From assembly GCA_013297985.1 (NCBI GenBank), contig JAAFIY010000022.1, positions 1 through 41,976 of the forward strand: a stretch of DNA of 41,976 bases, read 5' to 3'. Positions 1-7,537 of this stretch are shown here, piece by piece. A program made the position numbers and the translations under genes. A model generated the notes under the pieces. The model was given only the letters and a program-made list of their open reading frames with translations. It was not told where the DNA came from and did not search any database. Position 1 is the first letter of the stretch, and every line of letters begins with the position of its first letter. Source of the stretch: Comamonadaceae bacterium (lineage in GTDB: Bacteria; Pseudomonadota; Gammaproteobacteria; Burkholderiales; Burkholderiaceae_C).

Positions 1-198
1 CAAGGCGCCGCGGATGATGCCCACCACGCCGGTGGTGCCCATGCCACGGTGGATTTCAATGCCCCAGCTCAGCAGTTTTTCGGCCACCACATCGGCGGTG
101 CGAAATTCTTGAAAGCACAGCTCGGGATGGGCGTGGATGTCGCGGCGAATGTCGCGGATCTGGGCCGATTGGGTGACGATGGAATCGATGAGCTTCAT
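1..198 (-). CDS. M20-family amidohydrolase (hippurate hydrolase/HipO-like), N-terminal part
   Basis: Only the first 66 codons lie in the window; the gene runs off the left edge. The translation begins MKLIDSIVTQSAQIRDIRRD and contains IHAHPEL, the typical N-terminal motif of M20/M40 metal-dependent amidohydrolases (hippurate, N-acetyl-amino-acid or indole-acetyl-amino-acid hydrolases). The segment TTGVVGIIRG also matches the family. The metal-binding and dimerisation domains lie outside the window, so the substrate cannot be judged. The ATG follows a non-coding stretch that carries a dispersed palindromic repeat, separating this gene from the IclR gene on the same strand. Confidence 0.85.
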   Translation of the reverse strand, partial: MKLIDSIVTQSAQIRDIRRDIHAHPELCFQEFRTADVVAEKLLSWGIEIHRGMGTTGVVGIIRGAL

Positions 199-318
199 GG
201 GCAAATGGCGGGTGCGGCGCGATGCGGAACTGCACAGTCTATCCATTGCGCCGCAGGTGCGCAGGCCGCCCCGCGCGGCAACGGGGTGGGGCGCCCAGCG
301 GCAGCGCCGGATACAGCC

Positions 319-372
319 AAAACAGCCGCTGCCGCCCTGTTTAACTGCCTAAGCAGCTATTAAAATAATAGC
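319..372 (-). repeat. Dispersed GCTAT/GCTAC palindromic repeat, copy 1
   Basis: Read on the minus strand it starts GCTATTATTTTAATAGC (a 5-bp stem with an A/T loop), then TGCTTAGGCAGTTAAAC and a GC-rich part ending near GGCTGTTTTGG. The same order of blocks recurs nine more times in this window. It lies between the stop of the IclR gene and the start of the M20 amidohydrolase, both on the minus strand, so it could act as a weak transcription boundary. Confidence 0.75.
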
Positions 373-377
373 AACAA

Positions 378-1163
378 TTACGCCCCAAGCCGCCGCGACA
401 ACTGGCGGGCCGAATCCAGCACGGGCTCAATCCAACGCTCGGTGTAGCGCTGGCTGGGCATGCTCAAGGTGAGCGCACCCACCAGCGCGGGCTCACCGGC
501 TGCACTGCCGGCGCCCGGGCCAAACACGGGGGCCGAAATGCCCGCCACATCGGGCACATGGTCGCCCACACCGGCGGCATAGCCCAGGGCCCGCACCTGG
601 GCCAACAAGGCCTGGTCTGGGCTGGACGCGCGTTCAGACAGCGCAGGGGTGTAAGCGCTTAGCACCCGGCCGCCGGTGCCCCGATCCAGCGGCAAGATGT
701 CGCCCACCTGCACGATGTGGCGCACCGACCGGGGTGAATCTTGGCGCTGCAAACACAGGCGCCGCGCCTGCACGCCCCGACCGTGCAGCACATGAAAGGC
801 CGCGCTTTCGCCCGTGGTGCCCACCAGCGCTTGCAGCGTTTGATCAATCAGCACGCTGGCCGGCGCCGCGCATTGATACAGCCGGTGCAGCCGCACCGCA
901 GCGGGGCCGATGCGCCAGCGCGCTTCGCGGGCGCCAGAGGCGATGGGCAAGCGCTCCATCAAGCCGCTTTGCTCCAGCGAGGCCAGCAGCCGGAGCACGG
1001 CGCTTTTGTACAGCCCCGTGCGTTGAGCAAACTGGCTCAGCGACACGCTGCTCTCTTCGTCGGCAAAGGCAGCCAGCAGGGCCAGTGCTTTATCGACGGC
1101 AGCCACACCGCCGGGCGTGGCGAATTGCTCAGGCAAGGACAGGGTTTGGGCTTTGCGGGGCAT
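378..1163 (-). CDS. IclR-family transcriptional regulator
   Basis: The protein has 261 residues from the start chosen here. An N-terminal winged helix-turn-helix (SLSQFAQRTGLYKSAVLRLL) is followed by the effector-binding domain common to IclR regulators (AAFHVLHGRGV, RHIVQVGDILPLDRGTGGRV, AGVGDHVPDVAGISAPVFG, GALTLSMP). The reading frame extends upstream to 1247, but that extra stretch is Pro/Cys-rich, unlike the family, and its first codons fall inside the palindrome at 1241-1257. I therefore prefer the ATG giving MPRKAQTLSLPEQ. The gene is divergent from the HMG-CoA-lyase-like/CoA-transferase/Bug unit and is its likely regulator, probably also controlling itself through the shared intergenic region. 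The inducer is unknown. Confidence 0.9.
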   Translation of the reverse strand: MPRKAQTLSLPEQFATPGGVAAVDKALALLAAFADEESSVSLSQFAQRTGLYKSAVLRLLASLEQSGLMERLPIASGAREARWRIGPAAVRLHRLYQCAAPASVLIDQTLQALVGTTGESAAFHVLHGRGVQARRLCLQRQDSPRSVRHIVQVGDILPLDRGTGGRVLSAYTPALSERASSPDQALLAQVRALGYAAGVGDHVPDVAGISAPVFGPGAGSAAGEPALVGALTLSMPSQRYTERWIEPVLDSARQLSRRLGA

Positions 1164-1240
1164 GGGGGTGCAACAGCAGACCGTGGGTTGAAGCGCTTGG
1201 CCAAAGCCTTGGATTGACGGCGATGTCAAAGTCCGATTAA

Positions 1241-1257
1241 ATTCCAATTTCTGGAAT
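1241..1257. promoter_or_regulatory. Probable IclR-type operator
   Basis: ATTCCA-ATTTC-TGGAAT is a perfect inverted repeat with 6-bp arms and a 5-bp spacer. It sits in the divergent promoter region between the IclR gene and the HMG-CoA-lyase-like gene, 20 bp before the latter's ATG. IclR-family sites are often TGGAA/TTCCA palindromes, so the match suits the neighbouring regulator. The assignment rests on position and symmetry only. Confidence 0.55.
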
Positions 1258-1276
1258 TATCGTTCTAACAATACGA

Positions 1277-2299
1277 ATGTCAAGCCAAGTCCGACCCCAG
1301 CTCGAGCCTGCGCCGACGGCGCCCCAAGCCACAGTGCCGCGCGCCACCACGGCCGTTCAGATTTGCGAAGTAGGCCCGCGCGACGGGCTGCAGTCCGTGG
1401 CCCGTACCTTGGCCACGCCGCTCAAACTGGCGTGGATTGATGCCTTGTACGCCGCTGGTTTGCGCCAGATTGAGGTCACGTCCTTCGTGCCCGCGCGGCT
1501 GATGCCGCAATTGGCCGACGCGGCTGAGGTGGTGCGCCACGCCCGCACCCAACCGGGCCTGAAGGTGTTGGCTCTGGCCCCCAACCTCAAGGGCGTGCAA
1601 GCCGCTGCCGCAGCAGGCGCGCATGCGGTCACGGTGCCCTTGTCGGCCACCGAGGCGCATTCACAAGCCAACCTGCGCAAGCCCATTGCGCAAGCGGTGG
1701 CTGAGTTACGCCAGATCGTGGCGTGGCGCAATGCCGAAGCGCCCAGCCTGCACATCGACGCGGGCATCTCGGTGGCCTTTGGTTGCAGCATCCAAGGCCC
1801 GGTGCCGCAAGACGACGTCATGCGCCTGGCCCATGCCCTGGCCCAAGCGGGCGCTGACAGCGTGGGCGTGGCCGATACCACCGGCTACGCCAACCCCGCC
1901 CAGGTGCGCCGCATGTACTTGCGGCTGTTCGCCGAAATCGGCAACGCCGATAACCCGGTGCGCCCCGGCCTTTGCGGTGGCGCCCATGTGCACAACACAC
2001 GGGGCTTGGGCTTGGCCAATTGCCTGGCGGCCTATGACGTGGGGGTGCGCACCTTTGATTCTTCTTTAGCGGGCCTGGGCGGCTGCCCGCACGCACCCGG
2101 GGCCAGCGGCAACGTGGTGACGGAAGACTTGGTGTTCATGTTTGAAGCCATGGGCTTGGCCACAGGCATCGATGTGCAGGCCCTGATGGCCGCCCGCGCC
2201 CCGCTGGCCGAAGGCCTGCCGGGTGAGCCGCTGTACGGCATGACGCCGCTGGCCGGTGTGCCCAAAGGCTATGCGCCCGCCAGTGCGGTGGCCGCATGA
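1277..2299 (+). CDS. Hydroxymethylglutaryl-CoA lyase-like enzyme
   Basis: A 340-residue member of the HMG-CoA lyase branch of the DRE-TIM metallolyases, which cleave a 3-hydroxy-3-methyl acyl-CoA into two smaller products. The sequence shows CEVGPRDGLQ (metal and substrate Arg/Asp at residues 35-36), ADTTGY, the HVHNTRGLG metal-binding HxH, and the flexible Cys loop GLGGCPHAPGASGNVVTED. The first ~25 residues are a Pro/Ala-rich extension. The next gene, a family III CoA-transferase, starts inside the last codons of this one. A pathway in which an acid is CoA-activated by the transferase and then cleaved here (HMG, citramalyl or a related acid) is likely, but the exact substrate is open. The gene follows the IclR-type palindrome. 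Confidence 0.88.
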   Translation: MSSQVRPQLEPAPTAPQATVPRATTAVQICEVGPRDGLQSVARTLATPLKLAWIDALYAAGLRQIEVTSFVPARLMPQLADAAEVVRHARTQPGLKVLALAPNLKGVQAAAAAGAHAVTVPLSATEAHSQANLRKPIAQAVAELRQIVAWRNAEAPSLHIDAGISVAFGCSIQGPVPQDDVMRLAHALAQAGADSVGVADTTGYANPAQVRRMYLRLFAEIGNADNPVRPGLCGGAHVHNTRGLGLANCLAAYDVGVRTFDSSLAGLGGCPHAPGASGNVVTEDLVFMFEAMGLATGIDVQALMAARAPLAEGLPGEPLYGMTPLAGVPKGYAPASAVAA

Positions 2300-3546
2300 C
2301 GGCGGGCGGTAGGCCGGGCAGCTCTGCAAGCGCCGCCGAGCCAGACGCGCAGGCGAGCCTGCAGCCGCTGCCCCTGGCGGGCATCCGGGTGCTGGAGTTC
2401 ACCCACATGGTGATGGGCCCCACCTGCGGCATGGTGCTGGCTGATTTGGGGGCTGACTGCATCAAGGTCGAACCCATCGAGGGCGAACACACCCGCAACC
2501 TGCTGGGCTCTGGCGCGGGGTTTTTCCCGCTGTTCAACCGCAACAAGCGCAGCGTGGCGCTGGATTTGAAGTCGATCCAAGGGCGCGAGCTGGCCCTGCG
2601 CCTAGTGGCCACCGCCGACGTGTTGGTAGAGAACTTCAAGCCCGGGGCCATGGCCCGTCTGGGCCTGGACTGGGCCAGCGTCAGAGCACTCAACCCCCGG
2701 CTGATTTACGTCAGCTTAAAGGGCTTCTTGCCTGGGCCCTATGAGCACCGCACCGCCTTGGATGAAGTGGTGCAAATGATGGGCGGGCTGGCCTATATGA
2801 CGGGCCGCCCGGGTGACCCGCTGCGCGCGGGATCGAGCGTGAATGACATCATGGGCGGCATGTTCGGCGCCATCGGCACCTTGGCCGCACTCATGCGCCG
2901 CAGCCAAACCGGCGTGGGCGAAGAGGTGCAAGCGGGCCTGTTTGAAAACAACGTGCTGCTGGTGGCCCAGCACATGATGCAGTTTGCCGTCACCGGCAAA
3001 CCGGCCGACCCAATGCCCAACCGCATCTCGGCCTGGCCGGTGTATGACGTGTTTACCGTGGCTGATGGCGAGCAGATTTTTTTGGCGGCCGTCAGTGACC
3101 ACCAATGGCCGGTGTTTTGCGATTTACTCGGCTTTGCCGACTTAAAAACCGACGAACGCCTGCGCAGCAACAACGACCGCGTGCGCGCCCGCGCCTGGCT
3201 GATCCCGCTGCTGCGCGAACGCCTTCAAACCTGGCGCGCGGCTGATTTAAGCGCCGCGTTTGAAAAGGTGGGCCTGCCCTTCGCGCCGATTCGCAAGCCC
3301 GAAGAGCTGCTGGACGACATCCACCTGCGCGAAAGCGGCGGCTTGGCCCCCATTCGCGTGCCCGACGGCGCCCGCGCCGGGCAAACCGTAGACACCGTGT
3401 TGCTGCCGCTGGCCCTGAGCGGCCAGCGTCTGGGTGTACGCCAAAGCCCACCCAGGGTGGGCGAACACACCACCGAGCTGCTGACGGAGCTGGGCCTGAG
3501 CGCGGCCGAGCAAGCGCAGGCGTTGTGTGACGGCGCGGTGCGCTGA
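2296..3546 (+). CDS. Family III CoA-transferase (CaiB/BaiF type)
   Basis: A 416-residue formyl-CoA/carnitine-CoA-transferase-type enzyme that moves CoA between carboxylic acids. Family hallmarks are LAGIRVLEFTHMVMGP near the N-terminus, LADLGADCIKVEP, the NRNKRSVALDLKS stretch, and the mid-protein segment RPGDPLRAGSSVNDIMGGMF that carries the usual active-site Asp. The start codon overlaps the stop of the lyase-like gene (ATGA), so the two are translationally coupled. The N-terminal ~20 residues before the conserved core are low-complexity. In context it probably activates the acid that the lyase-like enzyme cleaves and that the following Bug protein binds. Confidence 0.9.
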   Translation: MTAGGRPGSSASAAEPDAQASLQPLPLAGIRVLEFTHMVMGPTCGMVLADLGADCIKVEPIEGEHTRNLLGSGAGFFPLFNRNKRSVALDLKSIQGRELALRLVATADVLVENFKPGAMARLGLDWASVRALNPRLIYVSLKGFLPGPYEHRTALDEVVQMMGGLAYMTGRPGDPLRAGSSVNDIMGGMFGAIGTLAALMRRSQTGVGEEVQAGLFENNVLLVAQHMMQFAVTGKPADPMPNRISAWPVYDVFTVADGEQIFLAAVSDHQWPVFCDLLGFADLKTDERLRSNNDRVRARAWLIPLLRERLQTWRAADLSAAFEKVGLPFAPIRKPEELLDDIHLRESGGLAPIRVPDGARAGQTVDTVLLPLALSGQRLGVRQSPPRVGEHTTELLTELGLSAAEQAQALCDGAVR

Positions 3547-3577
3547 TCCAAACCAAAATCCACAAGGAGCCCCAGCG

Positions 3578-4591
3578 ATGTTCCATGCCAAAGCCTCAGC
3601 CCAGGGCCCCGCCCCGCTGCGCCGAACTTTGCTAACAGCTGCCAGCTTGGGTGCTGGCGCCGCCTGGCTGGGCCAGCCGGTGCTGGCGCTGGCCCAAGGC
3701 GATGCCCGCCCCCTGCGGCTGATCTTGCCGGTGGGCGCGGGCTCCGGTGTGGATGTGGCCACGCGGGCTTTTGCCCAAGCGCTGTCGCGCAACCTGGGCG
3801 CGCCGGTGGTGGTGGAAAACCTGCCCGGCGCAGGCGGTGTGACCGGCACCCAGGCGCTGGTGCGCGCACCCAAAGACGGCAGCGTGCTGGGCGTGCTCAG
3901 CAACAACCATGTCGTCAACCCAGCGGTGTACAAAAGCCTGCCCTATGACTCGCTGGCCGACATCACCCCGCTGATGGTGATTGGCGCGGTGCCGTTGGTG
4001 CTGGTGGCGCACCCCAGCTTTGCGCCGCGCAATCTGGCCGAGTTGGTGGCGCTGGCCAAGGCGCGGCCAGGGCAGCTGAACTATGCGTCGTCGGGCAACG
4101 GCACCATCATCCAGCTGGCGTTTGAGGCACTGAAGATGGCCACCGGCATCTTTGTGACGCACATCCCCTATCGATCAATGGGCCAAGCGCTCACCGATGT
4201 CATCAGCAACCAAGTGCCCATGGTGTTTGCCGCCGCCAGCATCGTGCAGCAACACCTGCGCAGTGGCAGCCTGAAAGCCCTGGGCGTGAGCACCGCCCAA
4301 CGCAGCCCCACCCTGCCCGACGTGCCCACCCTAGCCGAGCAAGGCGCCACCGGCTATGACCTGGGCGGCTGGATCGCGGTAGCGGGCCCAGCGGGCCTGG
4401 GCGTTGCCGACACCCAACGCCTGCACGCTGCCCTCTTGCGCACCTTGCAGACGGGCGAAGCGCGCGATGCCTTGGTGGCCCAGGGCTACCAATTGCGCCT
4501 GAGCAGCCCGCAAGAATCCGCGCAGTTCTTTCGCACGGAGGTGCAGCGCATGGCGCAAATCGTGAAGGCGGGCAACGTCAAGGCGGACTGA
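3578..4591 (+). CDS. Bug/TctC-family tripartite tricarboxylate transporter substrate-binding protein
   Basis: A 337-residue periplasmic binding protein. The N-terminus has a twin-arginine-like signal (LRRTLLTAASLGAG) with probable cleavage after ALA, before QGDARPL. The mature part shows Bug-family features: LILPVGAGSGVD, VVVENLPGAGGVTGT, NYASSGNGT and THIPYRSMGQALTDVISNQV. The ATG at 3578 follows AAGGAG at good spacing and places the signal correctly; a longer in-frame start at 3527 would put a non-hydrophobic leader in front. No TctA/TctB membrane partners lie nearby, which is common because betaproteobacteria carry many orphan Bug proteins. It probably captures the acid used by the two upstream enzymes. 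Confidence 0.9.
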   Translation: MFHAKASAQGPAPLRRTLLTAASLGAGAAWLGQPVLALAQGDARPLRLILPVGAGSGVDVATRAFAQALSRNLGAPVVVENLPGAGGVTGTQALVRAPKDGSVLGVLSNNHVVNPAVYKSLPYDSLADITPLMVIGAVPLVLVAHPSFAPRNLAELVALAKARPGQLNYASSGNGTIIQLAFEALKMATGIFVTHIPYRSMGQALTDVISNQVPMVFAAASIVQQHLRSGSLKALGVSTAQRSPTLPDVPTLAEQGATGYDLGGWIAVAGPAGLGVADTQRLHAALLRTLQTGEARDALVAQGYQLRLSSPQESAQFFRTEVQRMAQIVKAGNVKAD

Positions 4592-4604
4592 ATCCTTATG
4601 CGCT

Positions 4605-4658
4605 AAAGGTGCGCTCTGCGCCCTGATTGCTTGCCTAAGCAGCTACAAAGTTCATAGC
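4605..4658 (-). repeat. Dispersed GCTAC palindromic repeat, copy 2
   Basis: Minus-strand reading: GCTATGAACTTTGTAGC, then TGCTTAGGCAAGCAATC, then a GGGCGCAGAGCGC block. It sits just after the Bug gene stop and before the promoter of the ABC transporter operon. The left stem is imperfect (GCTATG/TGTAGC), but the TGCTTAGGCA block matches copies 1 and 4. Confidence 0.7.
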
Positions 4659-4734
4659 AAAAACTTTCGATCTGTGAGCCCGATCGGCGCTTGGGCGCCG
4701 TCCCGCACCGCTCACCGCAGCACACCTGACCGGA

Positions 4735-4791
4735 TTGACAAGCTTCGCAGTCGCTGGTGGAATGCCTGGCATTGGTATATTTCTGTACCAA
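4735..4791 (+). promoter_or_regulatory. Probable sigma70 promoter with downstream operator-like palindrome
   Basis: TTGACA (4735-4740) is followed after 17 bp by TGGAAT (4758-4763), a reasonable -35/-10 pair. Transcription would start near 4770, at the inverted repeat TTGGTA-8 bp-TACCAA (4772-4791). A repressor bound there would block elongation or clearance. TGGTA/TACCA half-sites are common for GntR/FCD regulators, and a GntR/FCD gene lies convergent at the far end of this operon. The promoter assignment argues against an upstream ATG at 4757 as start of the first gene. Confidence 0.5.
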
Positions 4792-4813
4792 ATCAGTGCC
4801 AAGCGAGGCCGGT

Positions 4814-5164
4814 GTGCAAGACGATCACTTTGAGCTGTATGACTTGCGGGTAGAAGTTGTGGTGGCCGACGCTCGCCCCATTCAATGTCACGCCCGGGTG
4901 GGTGACTGGTTTGAGGTGCGCGGCGAAGAGTTGCACTTTCCGCCGGGCCAAGCGTTTTCGATGTATTCGCTGGCCGCGCTGTTGCCGCTCTTGCCCGCCA
5001 AGCAACGGCCCACCCATGCCCACGACTGGATGAGCACCGACGCCGAAGTGGCCTGCCCTGACCCTTATTGCCCCACCCGCTTTCGCATCACCCGGCTGGG
5101 CTTGCGCCGCTTTAGCCATGCCGCCACCACCGCCGTGCCGCTGCCTGAAAAGGCCGCGCCATGA
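4814..5164 (+). CDS. TIGR04076-family small protein
   Basis: 116 residues from the GTG at 4814, which follows GAGG by five bases; an in-frame ATG at 4757 lies upstream of the predicted transcription start. The protein matches the TIGR04076 pattern: a central VGDWFEV, a Pro/Gly/Ser segment, DWMSTDAEVACPDP with the conserved Cys, and a terminal RFRITRLGLRR. Members are often encoded beside aldo/keto reductases, but their biochemical role is unknown to me. The stop overlaps the ATG of the first aldo/keto reductase, so it is the leading gene of a coupled operon. Confidence 0.7.
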   Translation: MQDDHFELYDLRVEVVVADARPIQCHARVGDWFEVRGEELHFPPGQAFSMYSLAALLPLLPAKQRPTHAHDWMSTDAEVACPDPYCPTRFRITRLGLRRFSHAATTAVPLPEKAAP

Positions 5165-6213
5165 TGGGTGAGGTGTCGGCCCTGCCGCGGGTGGCGCTGG
5201 CGCCGGGCGTGCACATTCCGCGTTTGATTCGCGGCGGCTGGCAGCTAGCGGGCGGGCACGGGCCGGTGGATCGCAGCCGTGCGCTGGCCGATATGGCGCG
5301 GTTCATGGATGCGGGCATGGACACGGTGGACGGCGCCGACATCTACACCGGGGTTGAGGCGCTGTATGGCGAATTCAACCAGCGCCGCCGCGCTGCCCTG
5401 CAGCCCCCCATGCGGGTGCATACCAAGTTTGTGCCCGACGCCAGTGACTTGACGCGGGTGAATGCGGCCTATGTCCGCAGCATCATCACCCGATCGCTGC
5501 AGCGCTTGGGCGGCGAGCGGCTCGACCTGGTGCAGTTTCACTGGTGGGACTACGCCGTGCCCGGGATGGTGGACACCGCCCTGCACCTGGCCGATCTCCA
5601 ACGCGAAGGCCTCATTGACCAAATCGGCGGCACCAACTTTGACACCGCCCACACCCGGCAAATGCTCGACGCCGGGGTGCCCCTGGTCAGCATGCAAACC
5701 CAGTATTCGTTGTTAGATCGGCGGCCGGCCCACGGCCTGGCCGCCTTGGCAGCTAGCCATGGCGTGCAGATGCTGTGCTACGGCACGCTGGCGGGGGGCT
5801 TGTTGTCACAGCGTTGGCTGGGCCAAAGCGCCCCGCCGGCAGACCCGGGCAACCGCTCGGTGGTCAAGTACCGCCTGATCGTGGACGAATTCGGCGGTTG
5901 GGACATGTTTCAGGCCTTGCTGCAGCTGCTGCACGGCATTGCACTGCGCCACCAAGTGAGCTTGTCGGCGGTGGCCATTGCCTGGGTGCTCGACCGCCCC
6001 GGCGTGGCTGCTGCCATCGTGGGCGCCCGGTATGCCGACCAGCTTGACACCACGCTGCAAGCACTGCGGGTACAACTGCAGCCGCAAGACCGCGCCGACA
6101 TCGAGGCACTTTTGGCCCAGGCCCCGGGCCCCCAGGGCGAGCCGTATGCGCTAGAACGTGACCGCAATGGCCCGCATGGGCGCATCATGAAGTACGACCT
6201 CAATAAGGCCTGA
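5161..6213 (+). CDS. Aldo/keto reductase
   Basis: A 350-residue NAD(P)H-dependent oxidoreductase of the aldo/keto reductase superfamily. The catalytic tetrad is visible: Asp57 and Tyr62 (TVDGADIY), Lys89 (RVHTKFVPD) and His127 (LVQFHWWDY). The cofactor-binding end reads AIVGARYADQLD. Two adjacent ATGs (5161, 5164) are possible starts; both overlap the upstream stop. The HWWDY motif and the insert around KYRLIVDEFGGWDMFQALLQ also occur in the second aldo/keto reductase of this operon, so the two are diverged paralogues. The substrate is unknown, but location inside an amino-acid-type ABC transporter operon suggests it reduces an imported compound or a derivative. Confidence 0.92.
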   Translation: MMGEVSALPRVALAPGVHIPRLIRGGWQLAGGHGPVDRSRALADMARFMDAGMDTVDGADIYTGVEALYGEFNQRRRAALQPPMRVHTKFVPDASDLTRVNAAYVRSIITRSLQRLGGERLDLVQFHWWDYAVPGMVDTALHLADLQREGLIDQIGGTNFDTAHTRQMLDAGVPLVSMQTQYSLLDRRPAHGLAALAASHGVQMLCYGTLAGGLLSQRWLGQSAPPADPGNRSVVKYRLIVDEFGGWDMFQALLQLLHGIALRHQVSLSAVAIAWVLDRPGVAAAIVGARYADQLDTTLQALRVQLQPQDRADIEALLAQAPGPQGEPYALERDRNGPHGRIMKYDLNKA

Positions 6214-6250
6214 ATAGGGGCCGCTTTCAGTTAACCCACAGGAGCCCGCC

Positions 6251-7537
6251 ATGACCTACCGCCGTTCCCTGCTCGCTGCCAGTCTGGCCCTTGCGGGCTT
6301 GATCGCTGCCGTGCCCGCCCACGCCCAGGCGCCGTCGTGCACCCACACCGTGGGCATGGTGGTGTCGCTCACCGGCGCCGCCGGGCGCTTCGGCCAGGCG
6401 GCGGCCAAGTCGGTGGAACTGGCTTTTAACGGCCTGAACGAGGCCGCTGGCGCTCAGGGCATCGTGGGCTGCCGCCTCGGCTTCGATTTGCGTGACGCGC
6501 AAAGCCAAGGCAGCGTGGCGGTTGACCAAGCGCGCCAGTTGGTGGACATCCGCAAAGTGCCTGCAGTGATTGGTGGCATCATCAGTTCGGTGTCGATTCC
6601 CATCGTCACTTCGGTCACCGCACCGGCTGGGGTGGTGCAGATTTCGCCCGCGTCCACCTCGCCCACCCTCACCCGACTGGGCAATGAAGGCACCACCAAA
6701 GGCTGGTTCTTCCGCACCATCACCAGCGACGCCTTGCAAGGCACGGCTGCGGCTAAATTTGCTATCGATCAGGGCATGCGCAGCATGGCCATCATTCACG
6801 TCAACAACGACTTTGGCGTGAACATGGTGGCTGAATTCCGCCGCGCCTATGAAGCGCTTGGCGGACGCATCCTAGAGACGGTGCCCTACAACGCGCAACA
6901 GTCCACTTACAGCGCCGAAGTCACCCGCGCCCTGCGCTCAGACCCGCCCATGCTGTACTTTGTCGGCTACCCCGGCGACGGCACAACAATAGTGCGCACC
7001 TGGGTGCAGCAAGGCGGGCCGCAGCGATTCTTGTTAAACGACGGCATGAACTCGGCCGACTTCATCCGCGGCGTGGGGCCGCAGTTTTTGGGCAATGCGT
7101 TTGGCACCAGTTCAGGCACCAGCACCACGCCGTCCACCGAATACTTTGGCACTGCTTACCCGGCCATGAGTGGCGGCTTTGACGCCAAGGCTCCCGCCGC
7201 TGATCGCGCCTATGACGCGGCGGCTATTTTGGGTTTGGCCATCGCCCACGCAGGCCGGTTTGAAGCGGCGGCCATCCGTGAATCCATCCGCAAAGTGACT
7301 GAGCCGGGCGGTGAAGTGGTGCACGCTGGGCCTGCAGGCTTTGCGCGGGCGCTGCAGCTCATCCGCGAACGCAAGCCGGTGCGCTATGTGGGCGTGATCG
7401 GTCCGGTGCAGTTTGATCGCAATGGCGACATCACCGGGCCGTTTCGCACTTGGCGCATCGTCAATGGCGAGGTGACCACCTTGGGCCAAATGAGCACCGA
7501 AGACGTGCAAGCCATCCAGGCCCGCTTGCCCCGATGA
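6251..7537 (+). CDS. ABC transporter periplasmic substrate-binding protein (branched-chain amino acid type)
   Basis: 428 residues, of the Peripla_BP_6/LivJ-like class. A cleavable signal peptide is clear (MTYRRSLLAASLALAGLIAA, cleavage after AHA). The mature protein shows VGMVVSLTGAAGRFGQAAAK, a typical first strand-loop-helix, and the central segments ISPASTSPTLT and AIIHVNNDFGVNMVAEFR. An AGGAG site precedes the ATG. The stop codon overlaps the start of the next gene. It is the ligand receptor for the LivGFHM-like proteins encoded downstream; despite the family name, such receptors bind many amides, aromatic acids and ureas as well as leucine. Confidence 0.92.
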   Translation: MTYRRSLLAASLALAGLIAAVPAHAQAPSCTHTVGMVVSLTGAAGRFGQAAAKSVELAFNGLNEAAGAQGIVGCRLGFDLRDAQSQGSVAVDQARQLVDIRKVPAVIGGIISSVSIPIVTSVTAPAGVVQISPASTSPTLTRLGNEGTTKGWFFRTITSDALQGTAAAKFAIDQGMRSMAIIHVNNDFGVNMVAEFRRAYEALGGRILETVPYNAQQSTYSAEVTRALRSDPPMLYFVGYPGDGTTIVRTWVQQGGPQRFLLNDGMNSADFIRGVGPQFLGNAFGTSSGTSTTPSTEYFGTAYPAMSGGFDAKAPAADRAYDAAAILGLAIAHAGRFEAAAIRESIRKVTEPGGEVVHAGPAGFARALQLIRERKPVRYVGVIGPVQFDRNGDITGPFRTWRIVNGEVTTLGQMSTEDVQAIQARLPR

